A stretch of 64,000 nt of DNA from Adiantum capillus-veneris (lineage: Eukaryota > Streptophyta > Polypodiopsida > Polypodiales > Pteridaceae). The notes beneath the pieces are model-generated. The model ran no database searches, was not told the DNA's origin, and saw only the letters and a program-made list of their open reading frames with translations. Below are positions 54,650 through 64,000 of this stretch, in pieces; the stretch's first letter is position 1, and the number at the start of each line of letters is the position of its first letter. The DNA is taken from NCBI GenBank assembly GCA_014529385.2, contig CM043952.1, forward strand, positions 61,022,119 to 61,086,118, given 5' to 3'. The translations under genes were made by a program, and so were the position numbers.

Positions 54650-55880
54650 ATTCAGGAAAAATTTGATCCAAGAACATCATGAAGTCCCTTTTGCTGCTCA
54701 TCGAGGCATCAACAAGACATACAGATTGTTATTAGCAACATATTTTTGGTCACAAATGCAACAAGATGTTATCAAGTTTGTCAAAGCTTGTCATTCTTGT
54801 CAAACAATGAAGGCTTCTCGACAACTTCCTCAAGTTTTACTTCATCCTTTACCAATACCTCAAGAAAGATGGGAAAGTGTCGGCATGGATTTTATCACTA
54901 CTTTGCCTCGTTCCCAAAGAGGCAATGCACAGATTCTCGTAGTGGTTGATTGGTTTTCAAAGATGGCACACTTTATTTCTTGCAAGAAGGCTGCTTCGGC
55001 CCCAGACGTTGCGCAATTGTTTGTGCAACACATTTTCAGATTACATGGATTACCAAAGTCTATTGTTTCCGACGGAGATCCAAAATTCACAGGACATTTT
55101 TGGACATCTCTCTTCAGATCTCTCGGTACAAATTTGCTATTCAGCTCATCATGCCATCCTCAAACTGATGGTCAGACAGAAAGAGTGAATCAAATTTTGG
55201 AAGAAATGCTTCGACATTACATACAAATTCGATTGGGGTCGTGGGAAGAGTATTTGCCACTTGTAGAGTTCGCATACAATAACTCTATCCATTCAATAAC
55301 CGGCATGACTCCATTCCAAGCAGCTTATGGACATCTTCTCTTGGACCGACAAACTTTGTTCTTCAACACAAAGTAGCTCTAGCAGATCAGTTGGTTCAAG
55401 AAATGCAAGATGTACTTATTCAAGTACGTGACAAGTTGGTTCATGTCCAACAAAAGTACCAAAAACAAGCCAATAAGCATCGACGACATGCATATTTCCA
55501 AGAAGGAGATTTGGTCTTGTTACATGTAGCACCTCATTGCTACAAAATTGTGAAATCGGTCTTTCCAAAGTTGCGCCCTCGCTTCTATGGACCTTTCAAA
55601 ATAATCAAGAAGTACTACTTTGTCAGTTACAAATTGGAGCTTCCACTCTCATGGGGAAAACTTCATCCAACCTTCCACATTTCTTGGCTCAAACAGTACA
55701 TACAAGGAGATTCGCCAATTCCCGACTTATCTTCTTATGTGCCAGAAATTGAGGATGAACACATAATTCTTGTTCCAGAAAAGATCCTTGATGTTCGACA
55801 AAAAGAGACAAGTCGAAAGATCACAACAGAATTTCTTGTTAAGTGGATGGATCTTGAAGAGTCAGATTCAACTTGGTAGA
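54650..55880 (+). pseudogene. Element K integrase and chromodomain
   Basis: Integrase zinc finger (AAHRGINKTYRLL, CHSCQTMK), core with MDFITTLPRS, VSDGDPKFTGHFW and DGQTERVNQILEE (D, D, E), and EEYLPLVEFAYNNS. A one-base shift near 55345-55390 leads to the C-terminal domain (VFPKLRPRFYGPFKI) and a chromodomain (ILDVRQKETSRKITTEFLVKW, about 55780-55850). A TAG at 55877-55879 and another soon after interrupt the end. The 5' part of K is missing; I-family LTR N abuts it. Confidence 0.8.
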
Positions 55881-55981
55881 CGGATGAAGACATGTAGCAG
55901 TACCCAAACCTTCTTCAAGAGTTCTTTGACAAGCGGATGACTTTCATTTGAACACAGGGTTTTAATTTAAATGGGAGGGAA

Positions 55982-56414
55982 TGTCACGATTGTGACTTGC
56001 TACACTCTTCTTGATTCATTACAGATGCAGATGCGAAGTGTGACCAACCCGGGAGGACTCCTGTTCTCGAACGGTCACAACCCTTCGCCCAAAAGTCATA
56101 CCTCTTCACCAACAGCCACACTCCTTCGACGACCAGTCATGTCCCTTCGACCAATGGTTGCGGCTCGTCATCGAATGGATGTGTCCATTCGCCTAAAAAC
56201 ATGTCTATTCGCCTAAAGGATGTGTCTCTTCGTGAAGGGTCATACCTTTACATATGTACTTGTTCGTCTCTTATATAAGGAGCCCTTGTATCACACTTTC
56301 AATCAATCAAACACAGAGTCTTTTGAGTCTTGTTTCTGAGTTCAGTTCAAGTTTCTTAAGTCTTAATCATGAGTTTAAATACTTAATTAAGGATTAGCAC
56401 CTAGAATCCTTACA
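55982..56414 (+). repeat. 3' LTR of element K (433 bp)
   Basis: Follows the purine tract AAATGGGAGGGAA. Begins TGTCACGATTGTGAC and ends ATCCTTACA, with TATATAAGG at about 56271. It is inserted in the primer-binding site of element J; the flank TACCA (56415-56419) is the probable target duplication. Confidence 0.7.
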
Positions 56415-56421
56415 TACCAGA

Positions 56422-56957
56422 TGTGCAAAAGGGGAGAGAGAGATGCACAAGAGCAAATCATCATGCTACATGAGACAAAGGAGAAGGCAAGCTTTCCATT
56501 AAAGCTGTGAACCTGCACCCACTACTCACACACATTGTAATTGCACACTGAAGCAAAAATCAATCTCTCTCAAAATGGGCGCCCCCTCTTGCTGAGGTGT
56601 CGTGCAAGTGACTTTGCTATCGTCAAGTGTCCAGTTTGCCCCTTCAGTTTAAATTCCTAGTTCCCACCAACTCTTAAAGCTGTCAGAGACTTGCCAAGTG
56701 GCCCAAATACCTTCTGGCGCACACAAACTTCCATACTCATCAGAATTCAGTGCTAACTGGCCCGACCAGTCCCAGACTGACCGACCTAGACTCCCGATGT
56801 GAGAAACCTGTCTGGCCGTAGCCGTTTCACATTGGCCATGCAATGTCCAGCTGCACCTTTTCAAGGGTTCCGGGGAAAACAAGTAAAAATAAAATAAATA
56901 AAAATATGTAGTAAATATTTAAAGAAGGTAACAGGAAGAATAGACCTCCTGTTGACA
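56422..56957 (-). repeat. 5' LTR of element J
   Basis: Minus strand: begins TGTCAACAGGAGG and ends CTTTTGCACA, followed by TCTGGTA, then element K. It is homologous to 47276-47824. Confidence 0.65.
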
Positions 56958-57847
56958 GGGGGAGGGGGATATGTCACAAAAAGTGATGACAAGGGACTAG
57001 GACTCATCGGTAGAGACCGATAAAGAGAGAGATCGCGAGTTGATGATGTGGCATCCTTATAACGTGGCATCCTTGCGATAGGATTTGCGGCGGAATTTTT
57101 GCTTGCTGAAGTGACAGTTCCAGCTGTCAGTTATTAGCAGTGGGAAAACTGTAAGTTGGGCGCCCTATTTTTAGTAGTTGCTCTTAGGGTTAGCGCCAAC
57201 CTTTTGTATCAGCTGCTTTTGGGCTTGGAGAGCCTTTATAAGGAGCCTTAGGGGTTGACTCTTGGAGATCAGTGTATGGTTACGCAGTGCAGAGCAACTC
57301 TTGCGAGTTTTTTGTTCAAAGACGTTAAGTTCGGTTTGTGCCGCCTTGGTCATATAGTTTCTAAGTACTGATTGTTTTTACTTTAATTGCTTCACTGCAA
57401 AATCACAAGAAAATGGTGGCTTATTTAATTGAGTTTTTGCATGCCATCAAAGTTTTGACAATTGTATTATGTTTTCAAGTGTCTCTAATCAGCAAACACG
57501 CTTTATATACATATACAAGGTCACACACATACACACGCATACATGTTAAACATACATGTGGTTTAGTACTTAACGTATTCTATAATTCAAAGTTGATGTT
57601 CAGTATTGTACAAAGTTTTTTTTCCGTACTTTATGTATCATATTTAACGTATCTATCCACCTTGTTGTACTCTATGCTTATCAATATAAAAAGGAGTACG
57701 TAAGGGGCACTAGACTTTGGGGCAAGTGCATCTGGAATCGGAATTCTATCACTTCATGTCTCGAACCTGGACTACTTTGAGTTTTGAAGTGCAAGTGTGA
57801 AAGTTTTTATTCTGTTCGTGTGCTGTTGTGAGATTGTTGTCTTGTTA

Positions 57848-57850
<3 letters not shown>
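56958..57850 (+). repeat. LTR-like sequence near the 3' end of intron 1
   Basis: About 57040-57840 resembles 42120-42636 in order: 'ggctgcttttgggcttggagagcc', TTTATAAGGAGCC (about 57235), then 'aaggggcactagactttggggc' (about 57690) and 'ctgttcgtgtgctgttg'. 57400-57660 is AT-rich without counterpart. Edges and target duplication are not resolved. Confidence 0.4.
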
Positions 57851-57920
<70 letters not shown>

Positions 57921-57936
57921 ACACACACTCACGCAT
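57851..57936 (+). repeat. C37 run followed by (CA)n
   Basis: 37 consecutive C (57851-57887) run straight into about 16 CA units and a short CA-rich tail. ORFs across it are artefacts. Confidence 0.95.
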
Positions 57937-58028
57937 GCATGCAAACAAAACGAACTTGTGTATTAGGGCTCTCAAGTTCAACAAAGTCCATACAACATGT
58001 TTAATGTACAAATCTCTGTGTTGTGCAG

Positions 58029-58092
58029 ATGCTGCTACCAGGTTACGTCGAAAAATGGCGGGCAAGAATAGCGGGAAAAATTTCACAGAAGG
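58029..58092 (+). CDS. ESF2: ESF2/ABT1-like protein, probable exon 2
   Basis: Acceptor TTGTGCAG at 58021-58028 and donor GTAATC at 58093. The 64 bp join exon 1 in phase (G|AT gives Asp) and read DAATRLRRKMAGKNSGKNFTE, ending in phase 2. In ESF2/ABT1 proteins the segment after LAPED is a short Lys/Arg-rich loop followed by (Y/F)(T/S)EGWVEF; the sequence reaches exactly EG. No sequence like the next part (WVEF...AKRVA) was found up to 64000. Intron 1 would be 16,374 bp. Confidence 0.65.
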
Positions 58093-58889
58093 GTAATCTT
58101 GTGCCTTTGCATTATCACACCGTTTGAAAAAGAAAGCCTTTAAATGTGGAGTTGATTCTATCTTGTTGGTGGTTGTTCGTGTATAGTTTTTGTTTGAGAT
58201 AGGCACCTTTGTCTGCTCTTATAAGAGCTGCATGTTTATCAAAGCAAAACGTTGCTTCTGTTTAAACGTGTAATTGTACATGCTTTGGCACCTCATATGC
58301 TTGCTCTTAATAAGTTTCTGCTGGCCATTTGCTTTGCTACATGACCTGCCCTCTTCTTACATTTCTTGCATCCTCCTCCTCCTTTCACAACTTCACTTCT
58401 TATAGTGCTTATTGCAGTCCTTATGCCTAGGTCCTGGTCCTATCTTTCACAAGCCTTGTCTTGCTACACCACATCACTTTTCCCTTTAGGGTTTGTCATT
58501 GCAGGTGTTATTGCATGTCGCCATAAAATCTTGTTGGAAGAGTGGTTGATAATGGAGGGATCTACAATAATTGTAGATTAAGCATCTCTATGAATTTCTC
58601 AACGAGCCTTGCGCCTAAATGATCAACTTCAAGCTTCCTTAATTAGTCTGCCAATCATAGAGGCAGTTTGAGTGGTCTTCCTCAAAACAGATATTCAGTG
58701 AGGCGATGTTACATTTCTTTTGGGTTTTTTGAGTTCCATTTCTCATGCATTGTGAATTTGGCTTGAGCAAACTGCTGTCGTCAAACTCTTAAGCTACTTG
58801 TTTCCCTGTAGCTTATGGAAGTGGCTGCTTTTACTGGTTCTTGGTTCCTTTCACTTGTGAGAGAGAGAAAGAAAGAAAGAAAGAAAGAT
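58093..58889 (+). other. Start of intron 2, no gene seen
   Basis: AT-rich sequence without repeats recognised here. A (GAAA)n run near 58864-58888 next to a T-run at 58890 marks the 3' tail of the LINE that follows on the minus strand. Confidence 0.5.
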
Positions 58890-61800
58890 TTTTTTACGTC
58901 CATAAGAGGCTGAAATCGGCCTATGAGACAAATCAAAGTACATGGGGGTAAGTGTCCTCTGGATATCCTGTGAAGGATAAAAGGTACAAAGCAAAAAATA
59001 GCTATCCTGTGTAATGACTGGGAGAGAAGGGAGGTGGTACAAGGGTAGGGGGGGGTGGAGCTCTAAACCAGGGAAAAAATGCAATCCTATATGCTGGGGT
59101 ATATACAATCATGAGAGAAAGTGCTATCATATCTTTAGCTCCATCCAGTCCTGTAATCAGGGTGTAAGACATGATGCATGGGTGGGTGAGGTGTGAACAA
59201 TCCCCATAGGATGGCGGCTGGGTCTGCAAAAGCCGGATGCGTCTCTCCTCTAGAGATCTATAGTAGCGCTCTTGAATCTCCTGGATCTCTCTCTGGTGAA
59301 GTCGGGGTGCCCTACGTCCGTGGGGACGTGGACGCCTGTGAGCTCGGACCTCCTCAGCCTGCTGTAGAGTCACTCCTCTCTGAGTAGTCTGGGATGGTGG
59401 TACTACTGTGTCCCTCTGGAAGAAGTCTGTGAGCTGTGTCTGGCTCTCGTCTCTCACGAGTGATGATGTCTGAAGGAGAGAGTCCCTGTGCTGTTGTGCC
59501 TCTGTGAGGAAGCGGCCAAACTGTCGCTGGTCTTTGGACTCAAGAATCTGATGTAAGGTGGGCTGATCTGCAAACAAGGTCGGGTATCTGCCTCTGATCT
59601 CCTCATATGCTCTGCATCTGCATACAAAATGCTCCCCACTCTCAATTCTGCTGAGCAAAGTCTGCATATCCTCTCTGCTCTGGGGACATGTGCAACTCTC
59701 CCTGCCTCAATGTCTAGCTGGTGTGATGATACTCTGAGCTGTCCAATGGCGACCCATGCTCTGTGCGGCATGTAGACATCCATGTACCTCGGTCTCTGGA
59801 TGAACCCATCTGCTAGGATGGTCAGGAAGTGGTCTCTGTAGTACTGCCTCTTCGTAGGAAGAGGCTCTCTGGGTGTGATCCATGTCTCTCTGATGTATAG
59901 CTGCCAGAGATCCTGTCTGAGAACTCTATTCCTCTCATGGTGTGAGAGGCGTATGTGTGGGGAGTCGGGATCATACTGAAAAGGAGGCAAGTCTGTGATG
60001 TCTAGGCCATGTGATGTGAACCACTTTGTGACCTGCGAGTACCATGCTCTGGTGTCCCCCTCCTGGTGTAGCTGTATCGATGCCTCGAAAGCTCTGCGGG
60101 TGAGTCTGTCCGGTGGCAGCTCTCGCATGCGCTGGATGAAGCAAACTGTTTGGAAGAGGGCTTCTACTAGCATCGGGGGTGCCGCTAGCTCTGCTCTGAT
60201 GATGTCGTGTGGTACTGATGGTTTGCTATGGAGCAAACGAGAAATCATAATGATCTGTGGGCGCTCTATCTGTGTCCAGAGAGATGCTGGTAGTGTTGGT
60301 GCCCATACTGTGGCAGCGTACATCGTGGCAGGTGTAACTAGAGTGTCAAAAAGCCACCCCTTGGTACGGGGCTCTTGGAAGTGGGCCTGGTGGCATCTGC
60401 GCTCTAAGGTGGCCAGTGCTGCATATCCTCGTGTAAGCCGGTCTCTGGCTGCCTGGGTCATGGAAAATCTGCCAGTGGTGCCAGTGAAAGTCACCCCCAA
60501 GTATACATATGAATCAACTACCTCAACCTGTCCACCTGCTACAATGAGCACTGCTCTACTTCGGACAGTCTTGGAGGTGTGGAAAATCATGACCTTGGTC
60601 TTGCCAAGGTTCACTGTGAGCCCTCTATGTGTGCAGAAATCATCCAAGGCGCGTAGGTGGCTCTGTAGTCCCTCCTGTGTCTCAGAAACTAGAATAATAT
60701 CATCTGCATAGAGCATAATATGGACTGGTGTACCTGCCAAGTCGGAGCCCGCCCCGCCTGCTCGTAGGATGTAGTCTGCTATCTCGTCGATGTAGAGGCC
60801 AAATAGGGTCGGGGAGAGGGGGCATCCTTGCTTCACACCAATGGTGCTAGCAATGGGATCCGATACTCCACTTGGGCACCGCACTCTGCCTATGACCTGC
60901 GCATACAAAGAATGAATGGCCCATATCATCTCAGATGGTATCTGTAGCTCCTGGAGACGCTGAAAGTGTCTCTCTCTAGGGATAGTGTCAAAAGCCTTGT
61001 GGAAATCCACAAAGCAGCAGTAGAGTCGTCTCTTCCGTGCTTTCGCTCCGTCGATCAGACAGCGAAGCGAAGATGTGGTCGATGGTCAAGAAAGTGCGTC
61101 GAAACCTTGCCTGTCCTGGTGCGCGTAGCCCTGATGCCTCTGTGTATGTGCTGAGCTCTGCCTCAAGAACTGCTCCAAGGTGTCACCAGATTTGTGGATA
61201 GGCACAATGGTGTGCATGGTCCACTCCTCTGGTAGTCCCTCAACCAAAGCGCGGTTGAAGAGACGTGCTATCAAGGGGGAGAGGGTGTCTGCTGCATAGA
61301 TGAGGTGCTCACTCTGTAGTCTAGTGTGGTCGGCTGAGCGGCCATGCTGGAGGCATCGAATAGCCCTCTTCACCATACTGGATGTGAAGAAAGTCGAGGT
61401 GGTAGGTCGGGGGTCGGATGGCTCCGGGATCAGTGGCTGCCCAGGTATCTGGTATAGGCGCTTGGGGTAGTCATGCCAAATCTGAGGATCCTCCAAGTGG
61501 GTGGTGGGGCGTGGCTCTTTGAGAATCCTCCATGCGGTGGCGCAGTCAGTACTCATGAGAAGATGGTATAGCTCAAGCTCCTGCGCCTCTTCGAAGGCCC
61601 GCCGTTTACGGCGTGTGATGGCCTTCATCTGTCGCCTGACCTCGCTCTCAATGATCTCCTCCAAGGCTCGTCGAGCTCGTAGCTGCCTGTATAGATCCCT
61701 ACACTCCTCATCGTACCACCGGTTCTGGGGCATCGTCCCAGAGGGTGGAGGTCTACCAATGTGGGTAGTATGTGGAAAGCAGCTGAGGGCCGAGGTGTGT

Positions 61801-61915
61801 AGAATTGCGGAAAGCTGGCTAGTGAGTGTACAGAGTGGTGTATCTGGGTCGAGAGTGTAGATCCCCTCGTAGACATGTGATGAGTAAACTCTGGCTAGCT
61901 CATGTGTGAAATGTA
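58890..61915 (-). pseudogene. LINE M1 (non-LTR retrotransposon), 5'-truncated
   Basis: Read downward from about 61915: a pre-RT helix region (RWYDEECRDLYRQLRARRA, 61733 on), then RT with FHKAFDTIPRERHF, GVKQGCPLSPTLFGLY, the catalytic YADDIILVS (about 60705) and LTVNLGKTKVM. A long thumb/connection follows. The C-terminal zinc motif CRLC...GEHFVCRC (about 59690-59600) is split by a frameshift, and an Arg-rich tail ends it. The endonuclease domain is missing. A shift near 61086-61010 also breaks RT. The short A-run and (CTTT)n-like tail on the minus strand at about 58897-58864 mark the 3' end. Confidence 0.8.
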
Positions 61916-61999
61916 TGGTGGTGTGAGTCTAGTGATCTTCGTCCGTGTGACTGGCAGTGAGGGTGCATCCAGGGAATACTGAAAAGGAGGTAGTCTATC
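61916..61999 (-). pseudogene. LINE M2 fragment left of the solo LTR
   Basis: Minus strand RLPPFQYSLDAPSLPVTRTK lines up with LPPFQYDPDSPHIRLSHH of LINE M1. It continues the M2 frame from 63120 across the solo LTR. Where M2 ends and M1 begins (about 61900-61920) is uncertain. Confidence 0.6.
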
Positions 62000-63114
62000 T
62001 GTCACGTGACACATCCAACCCTATGTGTCCGTGGACAAGCTACAACATGATCAGGGTTCAGTCAGTCCAGTCAGTCTAGATTAGAAGTGATCTGGCACTT
62101 TTGTGAGTCTATTCGTAGACCGTGCATGCCCAGTCACTTAGTGTAGATGCATATCCTCTGGTTGCACACAGCATGATCATAAGCATTCCCATCAAAATCC
62201 ATCAGTTTTTATCAGGGGAATTTTCCAGTGCATTTAGCCTATTTTCCCTATTTTTGACATTTTTCACTTATATTTTTAAGTGACTTCCCAACAAAAGTAG
62301 GTAGGGCAATTTTGCTAAGTTAATATATAAGCAAACCCAAGTTAGCACTAAATGGTAGAAGAGGCAACAGGAGCTCCCCGCTCCTCAGCAAGAACCCGCA
62401 GTACCCCCCAAACCTGGGGTTTTTCTCTCCCATTGCCTTAGCGTTTTTGTAGCATCATCATCACCCCTAGCCTGGCGTTTGCAGTTTCTCATCGCCAACA
62501 CACCTACAGCCCTAGCGTTTTTACTAACGCTACAAGCAGCCCAGCGTTTCCATTTTCAGCCTCATTTGCTGCAGATGGTTCAGCGTTTTCAGCATTCAAC
62601 AGTCCAGCCGATTCAGCCCTAGATGATTGCAGAAGATCCCCATTTTCAGCCCCCAAAAACGCAGCCAAAACAGTCATTTTCAGCCACCGAAATCAGTCCC
62701 AGATTTTCAGCCATAGCGTTTTTATGGACAGCAGATAGAAGACCACAGATTTCAGTCCTAAGGTCGTCCTCGTCATCCCCGTCGTCGTCACCGACATAGT
62801 CCCAGGTTGCATCAGTCCATTGCATCGTCATTGTACCACTTTGTGCAATCAATAGTAGACCACTCTTGCCGAGGAGAGTGGGGCCTTTGGAGGAGGGTTT
62901 TACAACGTCTCCAATGTCGTATCTCTCTTCTCTCTCTATCTCTCAGTCTCATACACTTGCACGCACAGTGTCCATTCACTTTGTTTGTGATCATAGAACT
63001 TTCCATGAAGAACGGAAGGCTCTCCCTTCCATAAGAACAAAAAGGAACCCTTGAGCACAGTTCGGAGTACTCATCTTGAGCAAAGCGCAAACATTCATTC
63101 CGCTGCACCTAACA
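62000..63114 (+). repeat. Solo LTR of the element I family (1115 bp)
   Basis: Begins TGTCACGTGACAC and ends CACCTAACA, with perfect duplications CTATC at 61995-61999 and 63115-63119. It is the inverse of the LTRs at 48141, 51288 and 53582. Several GCGTTTT motifs (the complement of AAAACGC) lie at 62440-62720. It sits inside LINE M2. Confidence 0.9.
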
Positions 63115-63119
63115 CTATC

Positions 63120-64000
63120 CATGCTGAACCATGCCTCTGAAACCATGAGGTCATCTGTGCATACCAACATGATGCGTCTCCCTGCATCGCTAACTGTCTA
63201 GAGGACTCAAGAGCCAATCTAGTATATCTGCCTCTATGTGTATCCCATAGACTGTGCATAAAGGACACTGATCTCGTAAGAGCCTTAATCTCTATAGGAG
63301 GGGTGGCTACCTCCGCTTGAATAATCGCATGTGGTAGACAGTGGTACGGAGGCCTTGGCTCTAATCATCCGGGATATCATAAATACCAAGGGTCTCTCCA
63401 TGCTCCTCCAACTGTCATGATTCACAGATGGTCCCCAAACCTGGACCCCATAAAGCATAGCTGAAGCAACCAAAGTATCAGAAAGCCATAGCTTTGTTCG
63501 TGGTTCTTGAAACTGAACCTGCGAACACATCCTCTCTAGCCCTCCCAATGCCGCATAGGCTCTGGACAGTCTAGTCTCTGTTGCTCTCCTCAGAGTAAAC
63601 CTCGGTTCTGTGAATACCACCCCCAGATATGTATATGCATCTGTGTACTCCACAGTGTCTTGACCATATACGAGTGTAGGTGCCGATCTCTTGACCCACT
63701 GTGGTGTGGTGTTAAACACCATAACCTTGGTTTTACCAAGGTTCACAGACAATCCACTATCCTCTGTAAAGCTATGCAATGCATCCAACTGTCTTTGCAT
63801 GCCCTATGGTGACTCTGATATCAACACAATATCATCAGCATATAATAACAAAGGGATCCATGTCCCTGCTAGCTGAGCGCCTCTATTGCCCTCTCTGTCA
63901 ATGTAGTCAGAAACCTCATCTACATACATACCAAATAGTGTAGGGGACAAAGGACATCCCTGTTTCACTCCAATAGTGGAATGAACAATGTCAGAAATCC
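63120..64000 (-). pseudogene. LINE M2 reverse transcriptase (runs off the window)
   Basis: From the window edge down: STIGVKQGCPLSPTLFGMYVDE, the catalytic LLYADDIVLISES (about 63845-63800), a TAG at about 63804, then LSVNLGKTKVMVFNTT, YTYLGVVFTEPRFTLRRATETRLSRAYAALGGLE and the connection. It is homologous to LINE M1 with many replacements, so it is a separate family of the same clade. It continues beyond the solo LTR at 61916-61999. Confidence 0.8.

Larger units (their letters stand above)
47276..56957 (-). mobile_element. Element J: chromovirus-type Ty3/gypsy on the minus strand, heavily rearranged
   Basis: LTR-like repeats at 47276-47824 and 56422-56957 bound it. On the minus strand the lower one is preceded by TTTCAAGGGTGGGG (polypurine-like). 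The upper one is followed by TCTGGTA, the start of an initiator tRNA-Met primer site that is cut by element K. Between them are minus-strand protease (53130-53540), an RT start and a chromodomain. Elements I, K and an I-family LTR (N) lie inside. A target duplication was not found, so the pairing of the two repeats rests on position and cis sites. Confidence 0.65.

Noticed and set aside
57797-58096. ORF with poly-Pro and poly-His/Thr
   Set aside because: The poly-amino-acid part is translation of C37 and (CA)n; only its last 21 codons (58029-58092) look like coding sequence and are given as exon 2.

Overview
This window is nuclear DNA of a land plant with a large, repeat-filled genome. The lineage is not fixed by the sequence; a fern or other non-seed plant is a guess. 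The signs are nested Ty3/gypsy elements with plant-type primer-binding sites, decayed Ty1/copia and LINE pieces, C-to-T decay of retroelement ORFs, and one host gene split by an intron of about 16 kb. There is no bacterial operon, CRISPR array or rRNA.

Layout. (1) Positions 1-24318 are element A, a Ty3/gypsy element with a tRNA-Asp-type primer site, gag, protease and a tryptophan-repeat ORF but no reverse transcriptase or integrase. Its leader carries seven copies of a palindrome, and a DEAD-box helicase fragment sits just before its 3' LTR. (2) Element B (6189-19529) is inserted in A's protease. It has a full gag-pol and a second protease-like domain after integrase, and its right end is its own LTR in inverted orientation, with an intact 5-bp target duplication. 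(3) A itself sits in the integrase of element D (24319-27343), and D sits in the protease of a third element, F. (4) F (27344-28479, 30469-32439, 38730 onward) also holds element E, a D-family copy on the minus strand. A secondary inversion of about 4 kb (28480-32440) cut both E and F; flipping it back restores the order of both elements, the E LTR pair and a near-perfect target duplication.

(5) From 41363 on there is a host gene: exon 1 of an ESF2/ABT1-type nucleolar RNA-binding protein (41363-41654) and a probable exon 2 (58029-58092), with the rest beyond the window. Intron 1 holds LTR and copia fragments, a LINE fragment, and element J (47276-56957, minus strand) with elements I and K and an LTR (N) nested in it. 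Intron 2 holds two related LINEs and a solo LTR of the I family with a perfect target duplication.

Almost every retroelement ORF is broken by frameshifts or by stops that look like CpG decay, so the TE ORFs are called pseudogenes unless stated. The only gene likely to serve the plant is the ESF2/ABT1-like one. Repeat identities, divergences and boundaries were judged by eye.
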